Positions 1-8,279 of a stretch of 64,000 nt of DNA are shown piece after piece (positions within the stretch are counted from its first letter, which is position 1; each line of letters begins with the position of its first letter). The position numbers and the translations under genes were made by a program. The DNA comes from Phototrophicus methaneseepsis (GTDB lineage Bacteria; Chloroflexota; Anaerolineae; Aggregatilineales; Phototrophicaceae). Where the stretch lies: positions 5,567,886 through 5,631,885 of the forward strand of contig NZ_CP062983.1 in the NCBI RefSeq assembly GCF_015500095.1. The letters run 5' to 3'. The notes beneath the pieces are model-generated. The model made no database searches and was not told the DNA's origin. It saw only the letters and a program-made list of their open reading frames with translations.

Positions 1-1
1 T

Positions 2-304
2 ATCGAGCAAGCAGGAAGCCCGAAGACCATTATTATTGCGGACTTACGGACCAGCCGCCTGCCCTTTGAAAAAATAAATCTCTCGATGTGGCAATCTTTT
101 TATAAAAAGAGAGACTCCGCTGTTAAAGGCTATGTGCTCATAGGTAAATCAATGTATTTGAGCATTTACGGCAATAGGGTAATGCGCTTTTTTGGGTTAA
201 AAGTCTTCTATGCTCGGCACTTAGAGCAAGCCATACAACTCGCCCATCAGATCGCTGAGAAAGCCTCTGATAAAACAGGTAAACAGACAAAGACCACCGT
301 TTGA
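2..304 (+). CDS. SpoIIAA/STAS-like small protein, 5'-truncated by the window edge
   Basis: The reading frame is open from the first bases of the window, so the start lies upstream. The visible 100 residues align by eye with the protein at 649-1062: both have a hydrophobic strand ending in DLRT, then a Y-V-L-I-G-K-x-M-Y-L-x-I-Y-G-N stretch, an MR-(F/L)-F turn, a (F/L)YAR strand and an EQA helix. This alternation resembles the alpha/beta fold of SpoIIAA/STAS-like proteins, which is an inference from the pattern only. No catalytic or metal motif is visible. It belongs to a family with at least eight members in this window. Function unknown. Confidence 0.75.
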   Translation: MEQAGSPKTIIIADLRTSRLPFEKINLSMWQSFYKKRDSAVKGYVLIGKSMYLSIYGNRVMRFFGLKVFYARHLEQAIQLAHQIAEKASDKTGKQTKTTV

Positions 305-648
305 AGATACCTCATGCCATTAAATGATATGGTACGTCATGCCTCCTGAAGTCCTATAGATAGCCACGATTTCAGGCACTCTCTTTATGCAACGCACCCT
401 TTATGCTTTATTTTTGGCTAAAAACGAGCCTATTTTCCACAAATTCTAAACTAATTTGTCATCTTATATTTACTTTTACCTGTATAGTAGTTTCTCACTT
501 ACAGCTTTCTATCTGATAGAAGTCATTTATCTAACAAGCACAAATCAGATTTTTGTATAATTAAGGAACATTAACGCATCATATAGATATGATAAATGTG
601 GTTGGATAAGAGTTCTGCTAAGAATAAGCAGCGCTATGTGAGGATAAG
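305..648. other. AT-rich intergenic region between two paralogues
   Basis: No gene is visible. A TATAAT hexamer at 556-561 lies about 90 bases before the next start and may be a -10 element, but no good -35 sits at the right spacing. There is no clear terminator for the upstream gene. Confidence 0.5.
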
Positions 649-1062
649 ATGTATCTAGAAGTACGGCAGTTGGATAAGGGGCTGTTCCTTTGTGAAGCCA
701 ACGGCCACTATAGCATTGAAGATATGTTTGTTGCTCAGAAAAAGCTGGCGAGTTTCATAGATCAGCATGGAGGACGTCAGTCAGTCATCATGCTGGATTT
801 ACGCACAGCAACCATGCCCCTGGAAGCTATGCTACCTTCTACGTGGAAAGCTTTTTTTGAGATAGAGCATCCTAGCACCAGGGCCTATGTCCTCATCGGC
901 AAGTATATGTACCTGGGCATCTATGGCAATTTGCTTATGCGCTTGTTCAACAAACGCATTCTTTATGCCCGTACTGTCGAACAAGCCGAGAAGCTAGCGC
1001 GAGAATTTATAGAGAAGCATTATCCAGACCTCGTTAGCCCAGAGCGTATTGAGATCGAATAG
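649..1062 (+). CDS. SpoIIAA/STAS-like small protein
   Basis: This 137-residue protein has no signal peptide or membrane segment, so it is probably cytosolic. It is a close paralogue of the truncated gene before it and shares its core from about residue 55 (DLRT, YVLIGKYMYL, GN, MRLF, LYAR, EQAEKLA). An alternating strand/helix pattern suggests an alpha/beta fold like STAS or SpoIIAA domains. Members of such folds are often protein-binding regulators, but no partner (anti-sigma factor, phosphatase) lies next to it. The start is supported by a GAGGAT element 7 to 9 bases upstream. Function unknown. Confidence 0.8.
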   Translation: MYLEVRQLDKGLFLCEANGHYSIEDMFVAQKKLASFIDQHGGRQSVIMLDLRTATMPLEAMLPSTWKAFFEIEHPSTRAYVLIGKYMYLGIYGNLLMRLFNKRILYARTVEQAEKLAREFIEKHYPDLVSPERIEIE

Positions 1063-1092
1063 TATTCCACAGCATCATCACACCTTGTATGA

Positions 1093-2040
1093 TCAGGGCC
1101 ATGCCGGTTGTTGAGGCATACGCCCCAGATAGTAACGTCGCATCAGCCAATGCTGTGTTACCAGCGCCCCAACTAAAATGCCTATAAAGGCCAGCATATC
1201 TTTTAGATGCTGCCAGAATGCCGCGCCGTCGTAAGCACTTTGTGCAGCGAGATAAGCTTGCACCTGTGCTGGAATATAACTATTCGCCGTTGAGTAGCGT
1301 ACGATGAGCGGATTGTTCCAGACTTCGAACGTCAGCAAATTTTTTAGCTGGCTGAGTTCACCCGGCAGACGATACAGGCTGTTCGCCCTCAGATTGAGAT
1401 AGCTCAGGTGACTGAGCTGGCCTATCTGAGGTGGGAGACTGGTCAGGTTATTGGCCGAGACATCCAGGTAGACGAGTTCCCTGAGCAAACCAACCTCCTG
1501 TGGGAGCGATTCAAGGCGATTATTCTTGAGATCAAGCGTCTGGAGCTGGGCTAGGTTGCCGACCTGGATGGGCATAACACTGATTTGATTCTGGCCCAGG
1601 TAGAGTATACGTAGATTATGCAGGCTACCTATTTCCGCAGGTAGAGAAGTGAGTTGGTTTTGCTCCGCAAAGAGGGATTGGAGTTGCGTTAACCAGCCAA
1701 CTTCAGGCGGCAGCACCTGCAATTGATTATCCGATAAAGCCAGCCAGCGCAACTGTCGCAAATTGCCGATCTGCGGTGGCAAAGATGTGAGCTGGTTATG
1801 CGTCAGATAAAGTGCCTGGAGATCCGTTAGATACCAGAGTTCTGGCGGCAGTTCAGCCAAGCCCAGGCCAGCCAGAGAGAGTTCTTGCGCTCCACTGGCT
1901 GCCGCTGAGTAGATACGTGACAAGGCTTCTGTATAGGCCATGTTGAACGCGCTTTCTTCCTGTGCAAACGCTCCTGATGCACTCAGCAGCAGGAGGACGC
2001 CCCCCAATCCCAGTACGAAGGTGCGCACGACTCGGAACAT
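1093..2040 (-). CDS. Secreted, membrane-anchored leucine-rich-repeat protein
   Basis: The 315-residue protein starts with a signal peptide (basic MFRVVR, a hydrophobic core, ending near A-F-A-Q). From about residue 55 to 250 it carries eight or nine LRR units of about 23 residues with the L-x-x-L-x-L-x-x-N-x-L-x-x-LP-x-x-(I/V) pattern. A hydrophobic segment near residues 285-302 is followed by a basic tail (MRRYYLGR), which suggests a C-terminal membrane anchor with the repeats outside. LRR domains generally bind proteins; the ligand is unknown. A second protein of the same architecture is at 10807-11646. Confidence 0.85.
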   Translation of the reverse strand: MFRVVRTFVLGLGGVLLLLSASGAFAQEESAFNMAYTEALSRIYSAAASGAQELSLAGLGLAELPPELWYLTDLQALYLTHNQLTSLPPQIGNLRQLRWLALSDNQLQVLPPEVGWLTQLQSLFAEQNQLTSLPAEIGSLHNLRILYLGQNQISVMPIQVGNLAQLQTLDLKNNRLESLPQEVGLLRELVYLDVSANNLTSLPPQIGQLSHLSYLNLRANSLYRLPGELSQLKNLLTFEVWNNPLIVRYSTANSYIPAQVQAYLAAQSAYDGAAFWQHLKDMLAFIGILVGALVTQHWLMRRYYLGRMPQQPAWP

Positions 2041-2250
2041 GGCAAACTCCCCAATAATCTTATTTCCCCTGCGATACTATCAAAGTAGCCAATCTCCCAT
2101 TAATAAGGCAATGCATAGTGGGTCAAGCGTGCGCGTAACGTCATTAAGCGGTAGGTTTGGGGCGTCATCAACGTATGATTGCTATAGGGTGGCAGGGGAC
2201 AAACGCACTCCATAAGCGCTGAAAATCACGTCGCAACGCAATATCCACAC

Positions 2251-2297
2251 TTTACAAAGCGCTGGCGTGCGGTGTATCCTACACAGTCGTTAACGAC
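2251..2297 (+). promoter_or_regulatory. Putative rpmB promoter with a 12-bp palindrome at the start site
   Basis: TTTACA at 2251-2256 and TATCCT at 2275-2280 are 18 bases apart. The predicted start site falls on a perfect palindrome, GTCGTTAACGAC, at 2286-2297. The roughly 110-base leader that follows also contains GCCGAT (2352-2357) complementary to ATCGGC (2380-2385) just before the ribosome binding site. An operator or leader control of L28 is possible but inferred. Confidence 0.4.
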
Positions 2298-2409
2298 CGT
2301 GAGTCATCGACCAAATAGCAGGCAACCCACGCCCCGCATGGTCGGGGGAGCGCCGATCAATTGCTGCCTCAGCGCGCATATCGGCCTTGAGGGACGGAGG
2401 AAAAACATT

Positions 2410-2658
2410 ATGGCAAGTAAACGTCGTATTAGTGGCAAGAAGCCGATGTTCGGCCAGAGCCGGAGTAAGGCTTACAATACCGTTAAGCGTAAGTTCAAGC
2501 TGAACATGCAGAGCAAGCGCTACTATGTACCGGAATACGACCGCTTCGTGCGCGTCCAGGTCACAGCCCAGGAAATGAAGACCATCGATAAGATTGGTTT
2601 GCTGGCATTTTTGAAGCGCCAGGACATTTCCATCAAGCAGCTGCTGCCGAAAGAATAA
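2410..2658 (+). CDS. rpmB: 50S ribosomal protein L28 (bL28)
   Basis: This 82-residue basic protein has the L28 signature: an N-terminal K-R-R-I-S-G-K-K-P-M-F-G segment, an S-R-S-K-A-Y-N-T-V-K-R-K-F stretch, and a V-T-A-Q-E-M-K-T-I-D-K-I-G-L motif near the C-terminus. It is a component of the large ribosomal subunit. The frame is open further upstream, but the ATG at 2410 is chosen because a GGAGG element sits 10 bases before it and the family starts here. The gene stands alone, with its own promoter candidate and terminator. It is slightly longer than many bacterial L28 proteins. Confidence 0.93.
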   Translation: MASKRRISGKKPMFGQSRSKAYNTVKRKFKLNMQSKRYYVPEYDRFVRVQVTAQEMKTIDKIGLLAFLKRQDISIKQLLPKE

Positions 2659-2687
2659 ATCCGGCGACATCGCAAGATGGCATGATG

Positions 2688-2711
2688 AGGACGCCTCGCG
2701 GCGTCCTTTTT
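2688..2711 (+). terminator. Intrinsic terminator of rpmB
   Basis: AGGACGCC (2688-2695) pairs with GGCGTCCT (2700-2707) around a TCGC loop and is followed by a run of T. Confidence 0.9.
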
Positions 2712-2749
2712 GCGTTCAGGCCTTCTAGGTATGGGGGTTTCTCAACAAA

Positions 2750-5700
2750 TTAATCTGTTGATTCCGATGCGTTGAATGCCGCAATAGCAGGCGTCTCCTG
2801 CGAATCAGAGACAGATTTTGGTACCAGCGGTAGCAGAACATAGAATGTGCTGCCAACGCCCACTTCACTTTCCAACCAGATATAGCCCTGATGCAGCAAG
2901 ACCAATCGTTTGGTGATGGCTAACCCCAGGCCAGTCCCACCGTGTTCGCGCTTAACGGAGCCATCAACCTGGCGGAAGGCATCAAAGATCATTTGCTGGT
3001 CGTCCTTGCGGATGCCAATCCCCGTATCTGCTACGCTAATCAGTACCCACTCCCGCCCTAGTTCTTGCAACACATCCATCGGCAGCGACATACCATAATC
3101 AACAATGATATGCTCCACACGGATACTCAAGCGGCCTTCGTAAGTAAACTTGACAGCATTGCTGAGCAAGTTGGTTAAGATCTGCTCTAGATGCTGCGCG
3201 TCCATCTCAATGACAGGCACATCGTCTTCAACTTCGACAAGGAGCGGCAGACTTTTCTTCTCAAGCTGGGGCGTTATATGAACGATGGACTGCCTGACGA
3301 TCTCGCCAATATCGACTTTGGCATTTTTGACGCTGACGCGGCCTGCCTCAATCTTACTCAGGTCGAGGATGGAATTTATCAGCTCTAGCAGATGCGTGCC
3401 GCCGCTGTTGACGCGTCGCAAACGATCCACCTGTATCTCATTCAGAGGGCCGTAGATATTACCTATCAGCAGTTCACTGTAGCCGATGATCGCATTTAAT
3501 GGCGTGCGCAGCTCATGGCTGATATTCGCCAGGAACTCGCTCTTAAGCTGGTTGGCTTCGACAGCCTGACGATAGAGTTCAGAATTGCGTACAGCCAGCG
3601 CCAACTGCGATGCAATCGTCATCAGCATGCTCTTATCGCTCTCGCTAAAATCCTGATTCGGATCTCGGCTATCCAGGCCCACGCTGCCGATCACATCATT
3701 ATAGGCAATCATCGGGGCACAGAGCATCACCGGCGCGTTTACACGGTTGTACGTCTCGCGGCCTTCGTGTCCGTTACCCACAATATCATCCACATTATCC
3801 CAGGTGAGCAAGGATGTGCGGCGCTCACTGAGCATATTCTGTGCAGTTTCATAAGCGAGCGTGCCCGGTATAAGCACATCGTTGCCTATTAGTCCCCAGT
3901 CCGGGTACTCAGCCGCCAGATAGCCGACATGCTCATGATTGAACAGTACAATGCCGCAATGATCGACCCCAAACAAATCCACAAGTGCCGCCGCCGCTTT
4001 TCTTAAGATGCGTTCTTGCTTTAAAGAGCCTGTAATCGTCATTGCCAGGTCGTTCAGGCGAGCAAGCCGCTGTGCGCGCTGTTCCAATTCTTGCAAGGTC
4101 TGGGCAGCTTTGCTATGGAGCTGCGCATTCTGGACAGCCACAGCACCCTGACGTGCCAGAGCGAAGATAGTCTGGGCATCATCATCGTCGAAGGCGCGAC
4201 GCATATAGCGATCCAGCACGATCAGGCCGATCACATGCCCCTGAGAGACCATCGGTACACCCATCCAGGTGCGCGGGCGTGAGCTTTGCAAGAAAGCTGG
4301 CTCATCATCCCCCATAAAGTCATACACGATGAGCGGTTGCTGGCTGGTGATTACATGCTGCAGCACAAAGCTTTCCATCAAGGGGACAGTTTCACCTTCA
4401 AAGGACGTGCTGAAGCCCGTTGTCACATGGATGACAGCCGCTGTTTGGTCCGTATTTTCTTCGTCCAGCATCAGCAGCGCTGCATGATCATACGTCAGCA
4501 AGCGCGCAATCTGGGCCATCATGCGCTCAAATACCGATTGCACGTCCAGAGTTGAACTCACGACACGGCCAATTTCGATGAGGCTGTCGGCAATGCGGCG
4601 GCGTTCCTGCTCGGATTCCAGCAGGCGGACATTATCCAGTGCCAGTGAAATCTGGGCTGCGACAGCAGAGAGCAGATCCTCGTCATCCTGCGTAAAACCG
4701 TTCACTCTATGGCTGGCAACATATAACAGCCCAACCACAGATTTGCTGCGGCTCTTGAGGGGGACACCCAACCAGGCACGATACGCCATCTCGGCATTTA
4801 CAGGCATCTCTATGGAGCGATTCTCGTCATAGAGATAAATATCCGGTATAGAAAGGGGGCGATCAGCTTCTATAACGGCACGCCATAAACTCTCTTCGCT
4901 GGAGTACAGCGGGTTGTGTTCCGCTGCTGGCAAGCCAAAGCGATTAAATGAGGCGTTGTATAACACAATCTGCACATCCACCGCGGAGAAGCGTTGACGC
5001 AGCAACCGAAGGAGCGTTTCCCACATATCCGGCGTGCCAAAGTGCCGCACTAACGTCTGGCTGACCTGGTTAAGCAGCGAAATTTCTTGCATCTGGCGCT
5101 GAGTATCCGTCACCAGGCGCATATTGGATAATGCAAAAGCGGTGCTGTTCGCCAGCGTGAGCATAAATTGAATATCGTTGCTATCGAAGGCAGCGGCTTC
5201 CGCAGCTTCTGTATAAATCGCCCCAAGCACCTCATCACGCGCAATGATGGGCAGCCCCAGGAAAGACACAGGCAGATCATTATCCAGACCAAAGTATTTC
5301 GCAGCCGCATCCCGCTCAGGGATATTCTGCCAGAAGATAGGCACGGCATCCCGGATCATCATCGAGAGGAGGTTATTGCCCAGCTTGCTCTGATACTCAA
5401 TCGGCGCGCCATCACCAAAGGTAGAAATAGAGAGCATCTGCTGATGCTTGTCATAGAGCACAAAGGTGAAATCCCCTGGCTCGTGAATATCCTGCACAGC
5501 CTCATAAACGCGCCGCTTCAGCTCATCCATATCATAAGCCGCCTGCACCAACAGGCTCAGCTCCGTCATAGCAGACATATCGCGCAGGCGCTCTTGCAAT
5601 TCTTCCATCAAGCGCGCATTTTGCATCGCAACGGCCAGTTGGTCTGCAATGCTCTGGATAATTTCTTCATCCCCGGCCGCAAAGGCATTGACCCTATCAC

Positions 5701-7345
5701 TGTGTACGATCAGCACGCCGAGAATGTCTATCGTCGCAATGAGTGGGAGCACCATAATTGACCCGGTCGCGTCCCGGTCTGGCACAGGGAAAATTCGCTC
5801 ATCCCCCTGAATATCCGATAGCACAATCGATTTATGCTGTTCAATCGCGTAACGGCTCAGGCTGGGCACGTCTAACGGAATCATAATGGGCATTGCTTCG
5901 GCATCAACGGGGCCTGTTATCGTTGATGAGGCTATTCGCTTAAGCGCTGTATGGTCGTTGGAATAGATGAGTACATCGGCGCGGTCAATATTGAAGTGCA
6001 CACAGATGAGGCGCGTCACGCGCTTGAGCAAATCTTCTAGATTGCGGGTGCCAATAATGGCCTGGGAGACGCTCGCCGCTGCGGCAATACGCGAGCTTTG
6101 CTTGCGCATAGAGTTCACGAGATAGTACAGTTCGGTTACGTCGTCAGTGATCGTGCCATAACCAATAATCTTCTGGGCATGGTTGCGCAGCGCCATCACA
6201 GAAACCCGCGCATCAAAGAATTCATCTTCGCCACGCCGCAGAGATAAGTAATTCGTCCAGCCCTCTTCCAGGGCCGCATTTGGGAAGATCGACTTATCAA
6301 TAAGCGTGCGATCAACTTCGTGCAGGCGCGCGTAATAATCGACGACTTCCCCTTTGTCGATGCCAAAAAGGGCGTTCCATGCCGGGTTCCGATAGATCAC
6401 ATGCCCGTCTGTATCACAAATATCGACGGCCACAGTCGCTTTATCGACAAGTTGACGGAATAGCGGTTCATTCAGCACTTCGCTGAGAGGCCCCGTCTGT
6501 GTGCGGTCAAAATCACAGGCCTGTGAGCCTGAATGGCCCATTAACTCCAGGGTTTCTTGTTCAACTGCTGTGAGGGGATAAGGTTGCTTATACGCTATGG
6601 CGACGAAACCAGCCAGATCAGCCCCTTTCTTAAGGGGCAGCGTCAGGACCTGCGAAAAAGACAATGCCTGCATCAACAGTTGTGCACGGCGTGGGTTCGG
6701 ATACCATATCGTATCTGTTTTATCAAAAACACGCACACCCTGGTTCAGCTCGCGCGCTGTGTAGGTATAGTCGTAAATGCCCAGGTCCGTATCTTCCGCA
6801 GTGAGCAGATGCGGCTGCTGCACGATGAACTCTGGCGCGGGCATTTGCGATGTAAACCGATAAGCGATGATGTAATCAGCCTTCAGCAATTCACGAATTG
6901 CGCAAACGAGCTTGCCCATAACGCGCTTGTTATTGCCCTTAAAGCGCGACAACTTCTGACAATATTCATTGGCTCGCTTGATGATGTCGGCTTCGTGCAG
7001 GCTTTCTACATGGTGAATCAACAGGCTACCGATGCTCTCCAGGTCGGCTGTAGCATTTGCGGATGATTGTCTGGGCGTGAGCATCACCAGCATACCGCGC
7101 CGCTTGCCCTGGTACATCAAGGGAATAACGGTAACATTTCCCCGCTCATAGCTCTGCCCTTCTTTATAAGCAAGCAGCCAATCACATAAAGCAGGTGGCA
7201 GCGGTTCACTCTGTGCCAGCACTTGGTGACGCCAGATCATAATGGCAGGTTGTGATAGAGCCACAACGGCCTGAGCAGCGGCGTCCTCTGGCGTTTGTTG
7301 AGCGTAGATATAGGATATGAAGCGATGTAGTGATCTTTGTGCCAT
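2750..7345 (-). CDS. Giant cytoplasmic hybrid sensor histidine kinase with PAS and multiple GAF domains
   Basis: The 1531-residue protein has no membrane segment. An N-terminal GAF-like region (about 1-280) is followed by a PAS domain (about 290-400, with V-D-I-C-D-T-D-G and Y-R-N-P-A-W motifs). About five GAF domains follow (about 415-1260), several with the typical 'GVPL / GLIVLD' strands. The kinase core has the H-box S-H-E-L-R-T-P-L-N with the phospho-accepting His near residue 1277. The ATPase domain shows the N-box Asn near 1396, D-T-G-I-G near 1440 and G-T-G-L-G near 1470. The ATG at 7345 follows a GGGGAG element 7 bases upstream. No receiver domain or response regulator is nearby, so partner and signal are unknown. 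Confidence 0.92.
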   Translation of the reverse strand: MAQRSLHRFISYIYAQQTPEDAAAQAVVALSQPAIMIWRHQVLAQSEPLPPALCDWLLAYKEGQSYERGNVTVIPLMYQGKRRGMLVMLTPRQSSANATADLESIGSLLIHHVESLHEADIIKRANEYCQKLSRFKGNNKRVMGKLVCAIRELLKADYIIAYRFTSQMPAPEFIVQQPHLLTAEDTDLGIYDYTYTARELNQGVRVFDKTDTIWYPNPRRAQLLMQALSFSQVLTLPLKKGADLAGFVAIAYKQPYPLTAVEQETLELMGHSGSQACDFDRTQTGPLSEVLNEPLFRQLVDKATVAVDICDTDGHVIYRNPAWNALFGIDKGEVVDYYARLHEVDRTLIDKSIFPNAALEEGWTNYLSLRRGEDEFFDARVSVMALRNHAQKIIGYGTITDDVTELYYLVNSMRKQSSRIAAAASVSQAIIGTRNLEDLLKRVTRLICVHFNIDRADVLIYSNDHTALKRIASSTITGPVDAEAMPIMIPLDVPSLSRYAIEQHKSIVLSDIQGDERIFPVPDRDATGSIMVLPLIATIDILGVLIVHSDRVNAFAAGDEEIIQSIADQLAVAMQNARLMEELQERLRDMSAMTELSLLVQAAYDMDELKRRVYEAVQDIHEPGDFTFVLYDKHQQMLSISTFGDGAPIEYQSKLGNNLLSMMIRDAVPIFWQNIPERDAAAKYFGLDNDLPVSFLGLPIIARDEVLGAIYTEAAEAAAFDSNDIQFMLTLANSTAFALSNMRLVTDTQRQMQEISLLNQVSQTLVRHFGTPDMWETLLRLLRQRFSAVDVQIVLYNASFNRFGLPAAEHNPLYSSEESLWRAVIEADRPLSIPDIYLYDENRSIEMPVNAEMAYRAWLGVPLKSRSKSVVGLLYVASHRVNGFTQDDEDLLSAVAAQISLALDNVRLLESEQERRRIADSLIEIGRVVSSTLDVQSVFERMMAQIARLLTYDHAALLMLDEENTDQTAAVIHVTTGFSTSFEGETVPLMESFVLQHVITSQQPLIVYDFMGDDEPAFLQSSRPRTWMGVPMVSQGHVIGLIVLDRYMRRAFDDDDAQTIFALARQGAVAVQNAQLHSKAAQTLQELEQRAQRLARLNDLAMTITGSLKQERILRKAAAALVDLFGVDHCGIVLFNHEHVGYLAAEYPDWGLIGNDVLIPGTLAYETAQNMLSERRTSLLTWDNVDDIVGNGHEGRETYNRVNAPVMLCAPMIAYNDVIGSVGLDSRDPNQDFSESDKSMLMTIASQLALAVRNSELYRQAVEANQLKSEFLANISHELRTPLNAIIGYSELLIGNIYGPLNEIQVDRLRRVNSGGTHLLELINSILDLSKIEAGRVSVKNAKVDIGEIVRQSIVHITPQLEKKSLPLLVEVEDDVPVIEMDAQHLEQILTNLLSNAVKFTYEGRLSIRVEHIIVDYGMSLPMDVLQELGREWVLISVADTGIGIRKDDQQMIFDAFRQVDGSVKREHGGTGLGLAITKRLVLLHQGYIWLESEVGVGSTFYVLLPLVPKSVSDSQETPAIAAFNASESTD

Positions 7346-7425
7346 CAACGGGCTCCCCTTGCGTATGCCCTGCCGTTATTATGACACGTTTCGCAATAAA
7401 TCTACCTTAAGTAAGTGTGCCTAAA

Positions 7426-7459
7426 ACCACAAACGCCCTGAAAACAGGGCGTTTGTGGT
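7426..7459 (-). terminator. 15-bp perfect hairpin, terminator of the small membrane protein
   Basis: The arms 7426-7440 and 7445-7459 are perfectly complementary with an AAAA loop. Read on the minus strand the hairpin is followed by TTTAG, so it probably ends the gene at 7538-7930. The T-run is short. Confidence 0.7.
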
Positions 7460-7537
7460 AACTTGTGGAGCCTGGCGAGCACCGCATGAGAAGAATTACC
7501 CGCCAGACGGGGGCCACGATGTTAATGTCATCACTCT

Positions 7538-7930
7538 CTATACGTAGGTATCGCTGAATTCGTCGCGCTTCTGCTTGGGTTTGATGTCATCATCGAGGTA
7601 ATCGTCGTCGTAGCGGCCTAACCGAGGGCGCAGGTTGCCACCAAAGAGCATGAACAAACCGATTACGATCAGGGCAATCGGCCAGATCGTGCCCCAGTCG
7701 ATGCCATCAATGAGACCAGGCACACCAAAGACCACACCAATACCAATCACCCAGAACGCGCCTGTTGCGCTCGTCCAGGGCTGGCCTTCGGCTATCGTAC
7801 GCGCGATGATCGTCGCGCCGACCACAAACATAATTCCCGGCCACCACCAGTGCGTCAGAAACAACATCGCCAGACCAATGAGGAAAACCCCACCGCTAAT
7901 CTGATCCGCATTTTGCTTATTTGTCTTCAT
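7538..7930 (-). CDS. Small membrane protein with LiaF-type (DUF5668-like) transmembrane region
   Basis: This 130-residue protein has three or four hydrophobic segments between residues about 10 and 105 and an acidic, charged C-terminal tail. The last segment (I-W-P-I-A-L-I-V-I-G-L-F-M-L) matches the W-P-x-x-L-I-x-x-G pattern of DUF5668/LiaI-LiaF transmembrane regions, which occur in cell-envelope stress proteins. The ATG at 7930 is preferred over 7954 because AAGGGGA lies 8 to 9 bases upstream. No LiaRS-type system lies nearby. The exact role is unknown. Confidence 0.75.
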   Translation of the reverse strand: MKTNKQNADQISGGVFLIGLAMLFLTHWWWPGIMFVVGATIIARTIAEGQPWTSATGAFWVIGIGVVFGVPGLIDGIDWGTIWPIALIVIGLFMLFGGNLRPRLGRYDDDYLDDDIKPKQKRDEFSDTYV

Positions 7931-7954
7931 CTTTAGTCCCCTTATTTGTGACAC

Positions 7955-8279
7955 AAACCGTTTTTAGCAGTGTGCCCACGTCATTTTGTTGATTTTTGGC
8001 TTCACTGAACTATACGCACAGTTATGGGGACTGTTGCAGAGCCGTACTTTATTGACGCACTTATTTACAAGAAATTGATTATTCGGCCTGAATGCATGAA
8101 ACCGCCGCCTCCCCCACGCTGAACACCATATCCAGACGCTAGCCGTAGACGATGCCAGAATGCTCGTTTATAGTTACGGCTATAAACATGGCTATAAATA
8201 CGACGATCAAGTGGCTCAGCGAGTGGGGCCATTGATCAGCCAACTTCTGACAAACTACAGCCAATAACCCAAGACGCTT
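7955..8279. other. Intergenic region with repeated TATAAA palindrome
   Basis: No gene is visible. TTTATAG (8167-8173) and CTATAAA (8180-8186) form an inverted repeat, and CTATAAA recurs at 8192-8198. The region separates divergent genes, so it should hold promoters in both directions. I cannot place them with confidence. Confidence 0.4.
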
